Below are positions 9,406 to 16,101 of a DNA stretch of 38,812 nt, piece by piece; position 1 is the stretch's first letter; every line of letters begins with the position of its first letter. The translations under genes and the position numbers were made by a program. The notes under the pieces were generated by a model. That model had not been told where the DNA came from and did not search any database. It worked only from the letters and a program-made list of their open reading frames with translations. This DNA is from a virus, in the IMG/VR virus record IMGVR_UViG_3300029922_000161, positions 1 through 38,812 of that record; one strand, given 5' to 3'.

Positions 9406-9434
9406 TTGACATCTCCTGCTCTTTTTGTTATATT
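9406..9434 (+). promoter_or_regulatory. Sigma70-type promoter, cassette copy 1
   Basis: TTGACA (9406-9411), 17-base spacer, TATATT (9429-9434). The spacer TCTCCTGCTCTTTTTGT is nearly the same in copies 2 and 3. A start near 9441 gives a leader of about 48 bases to ATG 9489 with an AGGAG site. Confidence 0.85.
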
Positions 9435-9488
9435 GAGTCATAGGAAATAAACTCATTCGGTATTGGAATTAGATTCTAGGAGATTGAA

Positions 9489-9701
9489 ATGGAAATTCTA
9501 TCGTATGCAGAACACCGCGATCAACTTATCGAAAATGCTCCGCGCGAAAACTTAGAAAGAGCAATCAGACTTATTCTAGCTTTGCATATTGGTCGTAATC
9601 CAACAGTCACAGGAAATGCTGTTCGGGACATCCTCCAAGGAGAAGAATCTCAGTCTGTCCAAACCGCCGAACGTTGGGTTACTAATGGAGTTAGACTGTA
9701 A
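9489..9701 (+). CDS. Small protein of unknown function (70 aa)
   Basis: Starts at ATG 9489 after an AGGAG ribosome site and a strong promoter, so it is very probably expressed early. The protein is helical and charged (YAEHRDQLIENAPRENLERA, then LALHIGRNPTV), with no Cys and no membrane segment. I do not recognise a family. It is monocistronic, as the next gene has its own copy of the same promoter cassette. Confidence 0.6.
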   Translation: MEILSYAEHRDQLIENAPRENLERAIRLILALHIGRNPTVTGNAVRDILQGEESQSVQTAERWVTNGVRL

Positions 9702-9716
9702 AATCTTAAATGCAAG

Positions 9717-9745
9717 TTGACATCTCCTGCCCTTTTTGTTATGAT
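9717..9745 (+). promoter_or_regulatory. Sigma70-type promoter, cassette copy 2
   Basis: TTGACA (9717-9722), 17-base spacer TCTCCTGCCCTTTTTGT, TATGAT (9740-9745). A start near 9752 precedes ATG 9784 by about 32 bases, with a GTAGGAA ribosome site. Confidence 0.85.
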
Positions 9746-9783
9746 CGATAATTAGAGTATAACTTCCCATCGTAGGAATATAA

Positions 9784-10071
9784 ATGTCACTACCTGAATT
9801 ATCCGACAAAGATTGTATGTGGTATATCCTCAAGGGGTATGATATCACTATAACTCCTTACGGAGATCGGGAATGGTGGCTAGACGGCAAACGTCATCGT
9901 ACAGACGGCCCTGCTAGAGAATATGTAAACGGAACTTGTATATGGTACCTAAACGGCAAACACCATAGAGAAGATGGCCCTGCAATGGAATTTGCAGACG
10001 GAACTAAGGAATGGTTTTTAAACGGTAAATATATGACTGAAGAAGAATATCGAATACGCCTTCACCTATAA
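9784..10071 (+). CDS. HREDGPA-repeat protein (2 repeats)
   Basis: A 95-residue member of the repeat family dispersed over this window. N-terminal cap: LPELSDKDCMWYILKGYDI. Two 23-residue units follow (GKRHRTDGPAREYVNG, GKHHREDGPAMEFADG). The C-terminal cap is YMTEEEYRIR. The units resemble MORN/YwqK-like tandem beta-hairpin repeats, which usually form binding surfaces; no catalytic residues are seen. It stands alone between two copies of the strong promoter cassette. Function unknown. Confidence 0.7.
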   Translation: MSLPELSDKDCMWYILKGYDITITPYGDREWWLDGKRHRTDGPAREYVNGTCIWYLNGKHHREDGPAMEFADGTKEWFLNGKYMTEEEYRIRLHL

Positions 10072-10079
10072 ATTCTCTA

Positions 10080-10108
10080 TTTACATCTCCTGCCCTTTTT
10101 GCTATATT
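10080..10108 (+). promoter_or_regulatory. Sigma70-type promoter, cassette copy 3
   Basis: TTTACA (10080-10085), 17-base spacer TCTCCTGCCCTTTTTGC, TATATT (10103-10108). The downstream bases ATTGAGACATAGGAA also match copy 1. It drives the ATPase gene at 10147, with TATGGAG as ribosome site. Confidence 0.82.
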
Positions 10109-10146
10109 GAGACATAGGAATTAAACTCTCTTATGGAGAACGTCAA

Positions 10147-11493
10147 ATGAACTCGATCCTTTTGGGACAAGCTGAAGCAGGGCCACAAAGCCTGCTTCTC
10201 TCCAGAGCAAATCGTCATGGCATTGTCGCTGGGTCGACCGGGACGGGCAAGACCGTTACGCTACAAACATTGGCCAAGGCATTTTCAGATGCTGGTGTGC
10301 CGGTGTTTGCAGCCGATATCAAAGGTGATGTCTCAACGATAGCTAAAGTTGCTCCCACAAAGTTCTGGGATTTGTACGGAACGTCTGGACAAACAATCCG
10401 TATCAGCGTTGCTGATATGGGTCCGATGTTGTTCTCTTGCTTGCTTGAGCTTAACGAAGTTCAGTATGGCATAATCAACATTATGTTCGAACTAGCTAAG
10501 GCTGACAACAAGCCTTTGAATACGATTGCAGATGTTTCGTCTCTGCTTCGTTACATCAATCAAAACACATGTTCGATTTCTAATCGTTATGGTCACGTGA
10601 AGGCTTCGACGGTAGGAACAATCCAACGTAAGCTGCTGATCCTTAAGACGAACCAAACGGCCGACTTGTTCGGACCAACTAATTTCAAACTCGGTGATCT
10701 TATTCAGCGACAAGGTTCAGCTGGTGTCATTAACATTCTGTCTAGCCAACGCTTGATTGAAGATCCGCAGATGTACACAATCTTTCTGTTCTGGCTGTTG
10801 AATGAACTGTTTCGCCAGCTTCCAGAAGTTGGTGATCTAGAAAAGCCGAAGCTTGTGTTCTTCTTTGATGAAGCACACTTGCTTTTCCGAGATGCACCTA
10901 AGATGTTCGTTTCGAAGGTTGAACAAATTGTTCGCCTAATTCGATCTAAGGGTGTTGGGGTTTATTTCGTAACTCAGAATCCAGCGGACCTTCCGGAACA
11001 AATTCTCGCTCAGCTTAGCAATCGTATTCAACATGCATTGCGAGCTTACACCCCGGCAGAACAAAAGGGGTTGCGTGCTGCTTCACAATCGTTCAGGCCA
11101 AATCCGGCATTCGATACAGCAGAAGCAATTCAACAACTCGGAATTGGCGAAGCTCTTGTTTCAGTTCTTGATGAACAAGGAGTCCCTAGCCAAGTTCAAA
11201 AGACCAAGATTGGTGCAGTGAAGATTCCGGCGGCGCCGGCCTTGAATACTGTTGTTTCTGCTCCCGCTATTAATTCATCCGTTAATTTGGATTTGATGCT
11301 TCCGAAGAATGAAGGCCTTAAGACCTTCGTTGTTCAAGAAACACCGAAAGCACCAGCAAAGATTATTCAAGTCACAAAACAACGTAGTAGCTTCGGACAC
11401 TTTATTAAGAAGTGTGTTTCACTAGCAGCGTGTGTGATGGTGTTTTGGTCTTTGCCGATTGCAGTTTCTTTTTCGTTTGCTTTTGCTGGGTGA
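10147..11493 (+). CDS. YjgR/HerA-like ATPase (DUF853 type) with C-terminal membrane segment
   Basis: A 448-residue P-loop ATPase. The start NSILLGQAEAG, then ANRHGIVAGSTGTGKTVTLQ (Walker A GSTGTGKT, about residues 30-37) and VPVFAADIKGDVS are diagnostic of the bacterial YjgR family in the HerA/FtsK group. Walker B is LVFFFDEAHLLF (about 237-248), followed by a sensor region VYFVTQNPADLP. Cellular members are somewhat longer; here the end is replaced by a Pro/Lys-rich linker and a hydrophobic stretch around residues 420-447 (CVSLAACVMVFWSLPIAVSF), which would anchor it in the inner membrane. HerA-type ATPases translocate DNA or act as hexameric motors; this subfamily's role is unresolved. Its GC content looks higher than its neighbours. 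Confidence 0.85.
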   Translation: MNSILLGQAEAGPQSLLLSRANRHGIVAGSTGTGKTVTLQTLAKAFSDAGVPVFAADIKGDVSTIAKVAPTKFWDLYGTSGQTIRISVADMGPMLFSCLLELNEVQYGIINIMFELAKADNKPLNTIADVSSLLRYINQNTCSISNRYGHVKASTVGTIQRKLLILKTNQTADLFGPTNFKLGDLIQRQGSAGVINILSSQRLIEDPQMYTIFLFWLLNELFRQLPEVGDLEKPKLVFFFDEAHLLFRDAPKMFVSKVEQIVRLIRSKGVGVYFVTQNPADLPEQILAQLSNRIQHALRAYTPAEQKGLRAASQSFRPNPAFDTAEAIQQLGIGEALVSVLDEQGVPSQVQKTKIGAVKIPAAPALNTVVSAPAINSSVNLDLMLPKNEGLKTFVVQETPKAPAKIIQVTKQRSSFGHFIKKCVSLAACVMVFWSLPIAVSFSFAFAG

Positions 11494-11496
11494 AAA

Positions 11497-11856
11497 ATGT
11501 CATTACCTGAACTTTCAGAACAAGATCGTAATTGGTATATCCTTAAGGGATATAAAATTGAAGAGACACCTTTTTATCGGGTATGGTATCTAAACGGCAA
11601 ACCACATCGAGAAGATGGTCCTGCTTTTGAACATGTAAACGGTGCCCGGCGAGAATGGTATCTAAACGGCAAACGTCATAGAGAAGACGGCCCTGCAGTT
11701 GAATTTGCAAACGGAATCCGAGAATGGTATCTAAACGGCAAACGTCACCGGGAAGATGGTCCGGCGGCTGAATGGGCAAATGGAAATAGATTCTGGTATT
11801 TGAACGGCAAGAATATGACCGAAGAAGAACATCGAAAAGCTGTTAGAGAGAGATGA
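11497..11856 (+). CDS. HREDGPA-repeat protein (3 repeats)
   Basis: A 119-residue repeat-family member, beginning 4 bases after the ATPase stop and so in its operon. Cap LPELSEQDRNWYILKGYKI, then three 23-residue units with the core HREDGPA (at FEHVNG, VEFANG and AEWANG), then the C-terminal cap MTEEEHRKAVRER. The unit length and the W-Y-L-N-G-K turn are very regular. Function unknown; MORN-like binding surface is an inference. Confidence 0.7.
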   Translation: MSLPELSEQDRNWYILKGYKIEETPFYRVWYLNGKPHREDGPAFEHVNGARREWYLNGKRHREDGPAVEFANGIREWYLNGKRHREDGPAAEWANGNRFWYLNGKNMTEEEHRKAVRER

Positions 11857-11863
11857 TGAAAAA

Positions 11864-12133
11864 ATGTCAACTGTAATTGCAGAATGTGAACATTTCATAC
11901 TATGTAGACAAAACCAAACTCGCCGCGGGCTCCCACACAAGAAACGGGTATTTTCAATAACTACTAAATATAGGTCTCGGTACAATTTTGTTAATCCCGA
12001 AGGAGACCCTAACGGAAAATTATTAGAAGTTGTTCGGGATGAAATAGATCCGACTCATGTTCTAGGAAAAATAGAAGGGTTTAGTTGGCAATTTTTAAAA
12101 AAGCACAGGCTGACAAAGTTTGGGCATGGATAG
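11864..12133 (+). CDS. Hypothetical protein (89 aa)
   Basis: Starts at ATG 11864 shortly after the repeat-protein gene and probably belongs to the same transcript. Basic N-terminal half with two Cys (CEHFILCRQNQTRRG), then a more acidic part (PEGDPNGKLLEVVRDE) and a C-terminus WQFLKKHRLTKFGHG. No family recognised and no ribosome site of note. Confidence 0.5.
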   Translation: MSTVIAECEHFILCRQNQTRRGLPHKKRVFSITTKYRSRYNFVNPEGDPNGKLLEVVRDEIDPTHVLGKIEGFSWQFLKKHRLTKFGHG

Positions 12134-12142
12134 TGTTGAAAT

Positions 12143-12355
12143 ATGGCTAATTTTGTTCCCGCTATAATTGCTCCCGGAATCTTTTTTAAATATGAATGGC
12201 TTTTGATTATTGCCGATCCAGCATATTGGGTAAGGAATGAAAATGATATTTTAGAGTGGCTAAATAGATGTACACCTGATCATCATTATAAGGGTATGAT
12301 TATTGAATTCAAAAATGACGAAGATCGTTGTGCATTTCTCTTGTGTTGGGGGTGA
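12143..12355 (+). CDS. Hypothetical protein (70 aa)
   Basis: Compact 70-residue protein: FKYEWLLIIADPAYWVRNE, then ILEWLNRCTPDH and MIIEFKNDEDRCAFLLCWG. The pattern (beta strand, helix, beta strand with a closing F-x-x-x-W) resembles small conserved proteins of T4-like phages, but I cannot name a family. It ends just before the promoter of the ligase gene. Confidence 0.5.
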   Translation: MANFVPAIIAPGIFFKYEWLLIIADPAYWVRNENDILEWLNRCTPDHHYKGMIIEFKNDEDRCAFLLCWG

Positions 12356-12361
12356 AACTAG

Positions 12362-12390
12362 TTGACAACCAATAGTAATCACATTATAAT
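12362..12390 (+). promoter_or_regulatory. Consensus sigma70 promoter of the DNA ligase gene
   Basis: Perfect TTGACA (12362-12367), 17-base spacer, perfect TATAAT (12385-12390). A start near 12397 lies 24 bases before ATG 12421. AAAGG at about 12402 is the nearest purine-rich site and is rather far from the start codon. Confidence 0.88.
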
Positions 12391-12420
12391 GCAAAATTAC
12401 GAAAGGTAATATCATACAGA

Positions 12421-13248
12421 ATGTCTTCCGCCTGGGTACATAAATTGAATGAAAGTGATAGTCGTCTCCATAAAGAAGAAATTCTTAGACAGGCTCTGCT
12501 CGCAGCCCAGCTTGGTAATGAAATTTCTATTAACTTTCTTACACTGTTGCGTACCTGTTACGATCCTTTTGTGACATTCGGTGTCAAGCAAATTCCATCA
12601 ACATCTGGAATAACTAACGCCGAAAATCCAATAGATAGATATAAGCTTCTCTTACAACGCCTGCGCACACGATACCTTTCCGGAAACGATGCGAGAGATG
12701 CAATCAATGAAATCTCTCAACGATTTGATTCTGAAGAATGGAATAACTTTTATGCTCCGGTTCTCCGACGAGATATTCGTGCAGGAATTAGCGAAAAAAC
12801 TATCAACAAGGTATGCAAAGGAATTGACCAATATGAGGTCCCGGTATTTTCTTGTCAGCTAGCTACCAATTGTGAAAATCGTCCCGAGATGCAAGGGCAA
12901 AAAAGATTAGAGGCTAAACTCGACGGCTGTTTATCTGAAAGTTGGATTGTAGAATTTGAAGATGGGTCTAAAGTTACAATTAAAGAAGTAGTAGATAAGT
13001 CACTTAGTGGAAAAATTAAATCATTTAATACTATATCAGGTAAGATAGAGTTTAATGAAATATTAGGGTGGGCAAAAGATGGTGATGATATAGAAATTAA
13101 TAACTATGAGTGGTTTGAAATAGAATTAGAAAACGGAAAAATATTGCCTCCGTTAACAGGTAACCATCTAGTATATTTACCTAAACTAAAATGCTATCGT
13201 AGAGTTGATCTTCTAGTTGAAGGTGATCTCCTTTTAGAAGACGCCTAA
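12421..13248 (+). CDS. ATP-dependent DNA ligase (T4 gp30 type), N-half fused to split-intein N-part
   Basis: Residues 1-169 are the N-terminal part of a T4-type DNA ligase: the region VLRRDIRAGISEKTINKV matches the helical domain of T4 gp30, and EAKLDG holds the adenylated lysine (K166) of the KxDG motif. Immediately after KLDG the sequence turns into an intein N-part beginning with Cys170 (CLSESWIVEFEDGSKVTIKE), ending with LVYLPKLKCYRRVDLLVEGD at the stop, 106 residues in all. The ligase C-half is encoded at 14146 after an endonuclease gene. Trans-splicing would restore KLDG-CRM and a ligase of about 463 residues, close to T4 ligase. Without splicing the active site is incomplete. Confidence 0.9.
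   Translation: MSSAWVHKLNESDSRLHKEEILRQALLAAQLGNEISINFLTLLRTCYDPFVTFGVKQIPSTSGITNAENPIDRYKLLLQRLRTRYLSGNDARDAINEISQRFDSEEWNNFYAPVLRRDIRAGISEKTINKVCKGIDQYEVPVFSCQLATNCENRPEMQGQKRLEAKLDGCLSESWIVEFEDGSKVTIKEVVDKSLSGKIKSFNTISGKIEFNEILGWAKDGDDIEINNYEWFEIELENGKILPPLTGNHLVYLPKLKCYRRVDLLVEGDLLLEDA
12928..13245 (+). other. Split intein N-part in DNA ligase
   Basis: Begins with the splicing Cys directly after the ligase motif KLDG. Block A-like CLSESWIVEFEDGSKV; a block B-like segment LPPLTGNHLVYLP with T-G-N-H in the place of T-x-x-H; ends VEGDLLLEDA then stop. Length 106 residues, the classical split position used by gp41- and DnaE-type split inteins. Confidence 0.88.
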
Positions 13249-13269
13249 CCATCAAATTTATGCTAGTGG

Positions 13270-13277
13270 TATAAATA
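13270..13277 (+). promoter_or_regulatory. T4-type late promoter TATAAATA
   Basis: An exact match to the T4 late consensus, 18 bases before ATG 13296. The predicted leader carries AAAGGAG. It would drive the endonuclease and the overlapping ligase C-half. Confidence 0.6.
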
Positions 13278-13295
13278 CTGCAAAGGAGCAGTATA

Positions 13296-14165
13296 ATGCC
13301 TATATGTCATATATGTAAGAAAAAAGTGCCTAAGTTAGAATATCATCTTTTAGCAGAACAGTTTGCTAATACTATTTTGGAAATGTTATCATCAGGTTAT
13401 TCGGTTTTGTATTTGAATAAAAATTCTAAAACTTTATTTGGTATTGAATTATCATATACCCGTATACAAGTAGTTTTGAATCATAGAAATTTATCTTCTC
13501 CTACACTTAGGGATACGGCGAATAGTAAAGTTGTTAGAGACTTATATAAACAAACCGTTGAAGAAAAATATGGGAGTGGAATTACAAACGTTTCACAAGC
13601 ACTCGAAATAAAATGCAAAAAAGATAAAACAAACTTAGAGAGATATGGTGTAACCAACCCGTTTCAAAGACCGGAAATAATAAAAAAGTCAAAAGAAACA
13701 CTGTTTACTAATTACGGGGTATATCACAGTTGTGATATACCAAATAGGCCAGGTCGGAGTGGACGATACTCTGCCCCGCATAGAAAAATATCACAGTATT
13801 TAACAGATATAGGTGTTTCACACGTAAATGATTATCCGGGTATGTTTAGAAAATTTAATACAAATCTAGGGCGGTATTATTCACCTATTCCGGACATATT
13901 TATCCCTGAAATAAATTTAGTAATTGAAGTTTTTGGTGATAGATGGCATATGAATCCAAACATGTATTACGAAACTGATGTTGTTAAATTTTTTGCCGGA
14001 TTTTATACTGCTAAAGAAGTTTGGGAAGGTGAGCAAATACGCAATGAACATATAAAATCATTCGGTGTTGATTTATTAATAATATGGGAGTATGATATAA
14101 AACATAATTTAATCGAAACCAAAACTCGTTTGATGGAGAAAATTAGTGAGTTATCAAAAAATTAA
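13296..14165 (+). CDS. Vsr-like homing endonuclease between the ligase halves
   Basis: A 289-residue protein. The N-terminus has C-x2-C (CHICKKKVPKLEYH), a likely zinc finger. Residues ~90-150 hold three KYG modules (EEKYGSG, LERYGVTNPFQRPEI, FTNYGVYH). The C-terminal half is a Vsr-type nuclease: PIPDIFIPEINLVIEVFGDRW with D and E ligands, then WHMNPN. Endonucleases of this type are known in fractured genes where a split intein interrupts a phage enzyme; they spread the intein to intein-free alleles. It is very AT-rich (one 60-base line counts 15 G+C), unlike the ligase. A good ribosome site AAAGGAG lies upstream. Confidence 0.85.
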   Translation: MPICHICKKKVPKLEYHLLAEQFANTILEMLSSGYSVLYLNKNSKTLFGIELSYTRIQVVLNHRNLSSPTLRDTANSKVVRDLYKQTVEEKYGSGITNVSQALEIKCKKDKTNLERYGVTNPFQRPEIIKKSKETLFTNYGVYHSCDIPNRPGRSGRYSAPHRKISQYLTDIGVSHVNDYPGMFRKFNTNLGRYYSPIPDIFIPEINLVIEVFGDRWHMNPNMYYETDVVKFFAGFYTAKEVWEGEQIRNEHIKSFGVDLLIIWEYDIKHNLIETKTRLMEKISELSKN

Positions 14166-14262
14166 AGCAATAAAACGCATGATACCTGAAAATCAAACTA
14201 GATATGATATTCAAGTAAAAAATACTAGTAATTTTTTTGCAAATAATGTGTTAGTGCATAAT
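14146..14262 (+). other. Split intein C-part in DNA ligase
   Basis: 39 residues with block F-like RYDIQVKNTSNFFANN and block G VLVHN followed by Cys. Size and motif order match C-parts of gp41-type split inteins. Confidence 0.88.
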
Positions 14263-15147
14263 TGTAGGATGCTTTTATTTGTTTTTGTATCTACAGGCGA
14301 TCCTAATTTTATCGTGACTACAGCTACATCTTATAGTCGTAATGGTAAGGTCTTTGAAAATTTTAGCAACATAGAAGACCAAGTTAGACAAAAAGCTACA
14401 GCATTGCTGGCTTCGAGATTATCATTCAAGGGTCTTCCTAGCAATACATTAGCTCATGGGTTTGTTCTAGATGGGGAAGTCGTTAGTAATAGCTTTCAGA
14501 CATTAATGAAGCAGGCCCGCCGAAAAGAAAACGTGGATGCTGATGATAGCATATATCATGTGTTCGACATCATTCCAGTGAATGATTTCCGTAGAGGATA
14601 TTGGAATGCGTCACAGAGTACACGAAATGAATTGCTTGAATCAATGCGCCCTGTTTTTGAACAAATGCAAAATGTGAAATTACTTCCGCATCTGGATGTA
14701 AATCTCGATACGCTAGAAGGTAAAAACCAACTTGATCGCTATGCTGCTGATACAGTTGCAGCTGGGTTTGAAGGTATTCTGATAAAGAACGTAGATGCGC
14801 CGTATCTCTGTAAGCGAACAGTCAATTGGTTAAAATATAAACCGGTATTGACCGTTGATTTGACTGTTGTAGCACTTGAGGAGGGTTCTGGTAAGCATGC
14901 GGGTCGGCTCGGCGCTCTGGTGTGTGAGGGTATTGATGACGGTAAGTTCATACGAGTTAATGTTGGATCAGGACTGAGTGATACCCAGCGTGATGAAATA
15001 TGGGGAGATCAGAATAATATTATTGGACAGGTAGTTGAAGTGAAGGCAGATTGTATTACTAAAAATCAAAATTCAGAAACAGAGTATAGCCTGCGCTTTC
15101 CTAGGTTTGAACGTTTTCGTGGATTTGCTCCGGGTGAGAAAATTTAG
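14146..15147 (+). CDS. ATP-dependent DNA ligase, split-intein C-part fused to C-half
   Basis: Starts at GTG 14146 inside the end of the endonuclease gene, with GGAG seven bases upstream. Residues 1-39 are an intein C-part (YQKIKAIKRMIPENQTRYDI, ending FFANNVLVHN) with the usual His-Asn end. Residue 40 is Cys, the +1 extein nucleophile. Residues 40-333 are the ligase C-half: motif III SYSRNGK, motif IIIa FVLDGEVV, motif IV EGILIKN, motif V WLKYKP, then the OB-fold domain (VVALEEGSGKHAGRLGALV). All nucleotidyltransferase motifs missing from the N-half are here, so the two halves are complementary rather than redundant. Confidence 0.9.
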   Translation: MSYQKIKAIKRMIPENQTRYDIQVKNTSNFFANNVLVHNCRMLLFVFVSTGDPNFIVTTATSYSRNGKVFENFSNIEDQVRQKATALLASRLSFKGLPSNTLAHGFVLDGEVVSNSFQTLMKQARRKENVDADDSIYHVFDIIPVNDFRRGYWNASQSTRNELLESMRPVFEQMQNVKLLPHLDVNLDTLEGKNQLDRYAADTVAAGFEGILIKNVDAPYLCKRTVNWLKYKPVLTVDLTVVALEEGSGKHAGRLGALVCEGIDDGKFIRVNVGSGLSDTQRDEIWGDQNNIIGQVVEVKADCITKNQNSETEYSLRFPRFERFRGFAPGEKI

Positions 15148-15152
15148 CAATT

Positions 15153-15404
15153 ATGCTACCTGAACTTTCAGATCAAGATCGTAATTGGTATATCCTAAAG
15201 GGATATGAAATTGCTGAATGGCCGAGCACTTTCTATACAAATAAAACTGTACGAACGTATAAATTAAATGGTAACCTTCATCGAGAAGATGGTCCTGCTT
15301 TTGAACGGTCAGATGGTGATATATCCTATTATTTTAACGGTAGCTACATATCTACAGAAAAAGAATATCAATCAGTAATTCAGAAGAGGTCAGTTGTTAC
15401 CTAA
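15153..15404 (+). CDS. HREDGPA-repeat protein (1 full, 1 degenerate repeat)
   Basis: An 83-residue member. N-terminal cap LPELSDQDRNWYILKGYEI, one clear unit (NGNLHREDGPAFERSDG) and a drifted unit (ISYYFNGSY). The C-terminal cap is weak (STEKEYQSVIQK). Five bases downstream of the ligase C-half and probably co-transcribed. Overlaps the next repeat gene by 11 bases. Confidence 0.65.
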   Translation: MLPELSDQDRNWYILKGYEIAEWPSTFYTNKTVRTYKLNGNLHREDGPAFERSDGDISYYFNGSYISTEKEYQSVIQKRSVVT

Positions 15405-15636
15405 ATTATCCGATCAAGATCGTAATTGGTATATACTTAAGGGATATGAAATTAGAGAGACACCTTTTTATCGGGTATGGTATCTAAACGGCGAATTTCA
15501 TCGTCTAGACGGCCCAGCAGTTGAATGGAGTACCAGTGCCTGCGAATGGTACCTAAACGGCAGGCCTGTGACCGAAAAAGAACACCGAATTGCAGTTAAT
15601 GAGATGATGAAGAAGGAAGAAACATATGATAATTAA
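15394..15636 (+). CDS. HREDGPA-like repeat protein (1 repeat), TTG start
   Basis: An 80-residue member. The family start motif LPKLSDQDRNWYILKGYEI places the start at TTG 15394, preceded by AGAGG. One unit (NGEFHRLDGPAVEWSTS) and the C-terminal cap VTEKEHRIAVNEMMKKEE. It is a tandem duplicate of the preceding gene, overlapping its end. Its own end overlaps the zinc-ribbon gene. Confidence 0.65.
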   Translation: MLPKLSDQDRNWYILKGYEIRETPFYRVWYLNGEFHRLDGPAVEWSTSACEWYLNGRPVTEKEHRIAVNEMMKKEETYDN

Positions 15637-15823
15637 TATACGAGCACATCCATACGGCCGATGTGAACTTTGCGGCGCTATCGATGAACTCCGGCCCTAT
15701 GGCCTCAATCATGAAGAAATTTGTTATGATTGTGGAAAAAAAGACGTAACAGTAACCGAAATGCGAATGAAGGACTCTCTGTTGTTTGAAAATGATCATA
15801 TAGATGACAACAACAGAAAATAA
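15626..15823 (+). CDS. Small zinc-ribbon protein (65 aa)
   Basis: Contains CELCGAIDELRPYGLNH and ICYDCGKK, that is two C-x2-C pairs about 22 residues apart, which would bind one zinc ion. The RPYG motif is common in small zinc-ribbon proteins of environmental phages. Ribosome site AAGGAAG. Role unknown; nucleic-acid binding is an inference. Confidence 0.65.
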   Translation: MIINIRAHPYGRCELCGAIDELRPYGLNHEEICYDCGKKDVTVTEMRMKDSLLFENDHIDDNNRK

Positions 15824-16082
15824 TGTACCGCAGTTTGATCCGTTCAGTGAGGATCCTATAGACTATGAAGCTTTGCAGTCGATGATAGGTAATAAATATA
15901 CGTTTTCAGATGGTGATAGTTTAGAAATCATTCAAGTAAAAAGGCGAGATACTGGTCCATGGGTAATCTTTTATGCTCAACAAGGACCCGGAATCCCGCG
16001 CAAACTAATGATGCAACTGGATGAATTTCAAGAAGTATATGGTCATTTGTTCGATGGGACTGAAAATCCTGAAGGACTATGA
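15804..16082 (+). CDS. Hypothetical protein (92 aa)
   Basis: Overlaps the zinc-ribbon gene by 20 bases. Acidic N-terminus (PQFDPFSEDPIDYEALQSM), then a beta-rich part (YTFSDGDSLEIIQVKRRD, WVIFYAQQGPGIPRKLMMQL) and a final helix LDEFQEVYGHLFDG. Looks like a complete small single-domain protein. No family recognised. Confidence 0.55.
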   Translation: MTTTENNVPQFDPFSEDPIDYEALQSMIGNKYTFSDGDSLEIIQVKRRDTGPWVIFYAQQGPGIPRKLMMQLDEFQEVYGHLFDGTENPEGL

Positions 16083-16089
16083 ATACTAC

Positions 16090-16097
16090 CATAAATA
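16090..16097 (+). promoter_or_regulatory. Late promoter motif CATAAATA
   Basis: Matches NATAAATA and lies four bases before ATG 16102. A T4-type start site would be within one base of the ATG, giving a leaderless message. No Shine-Dalgarno sequence is present. Confidence 0.45.
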
Positions 16098-16101
16098 GAA
16101 G

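Noticed and set aside
15891-15898. AATAAATA inside the 92-residue hypothetical gene
   Set aside because: Internal to a coding region, with no nearby start; not reported as a promoter.
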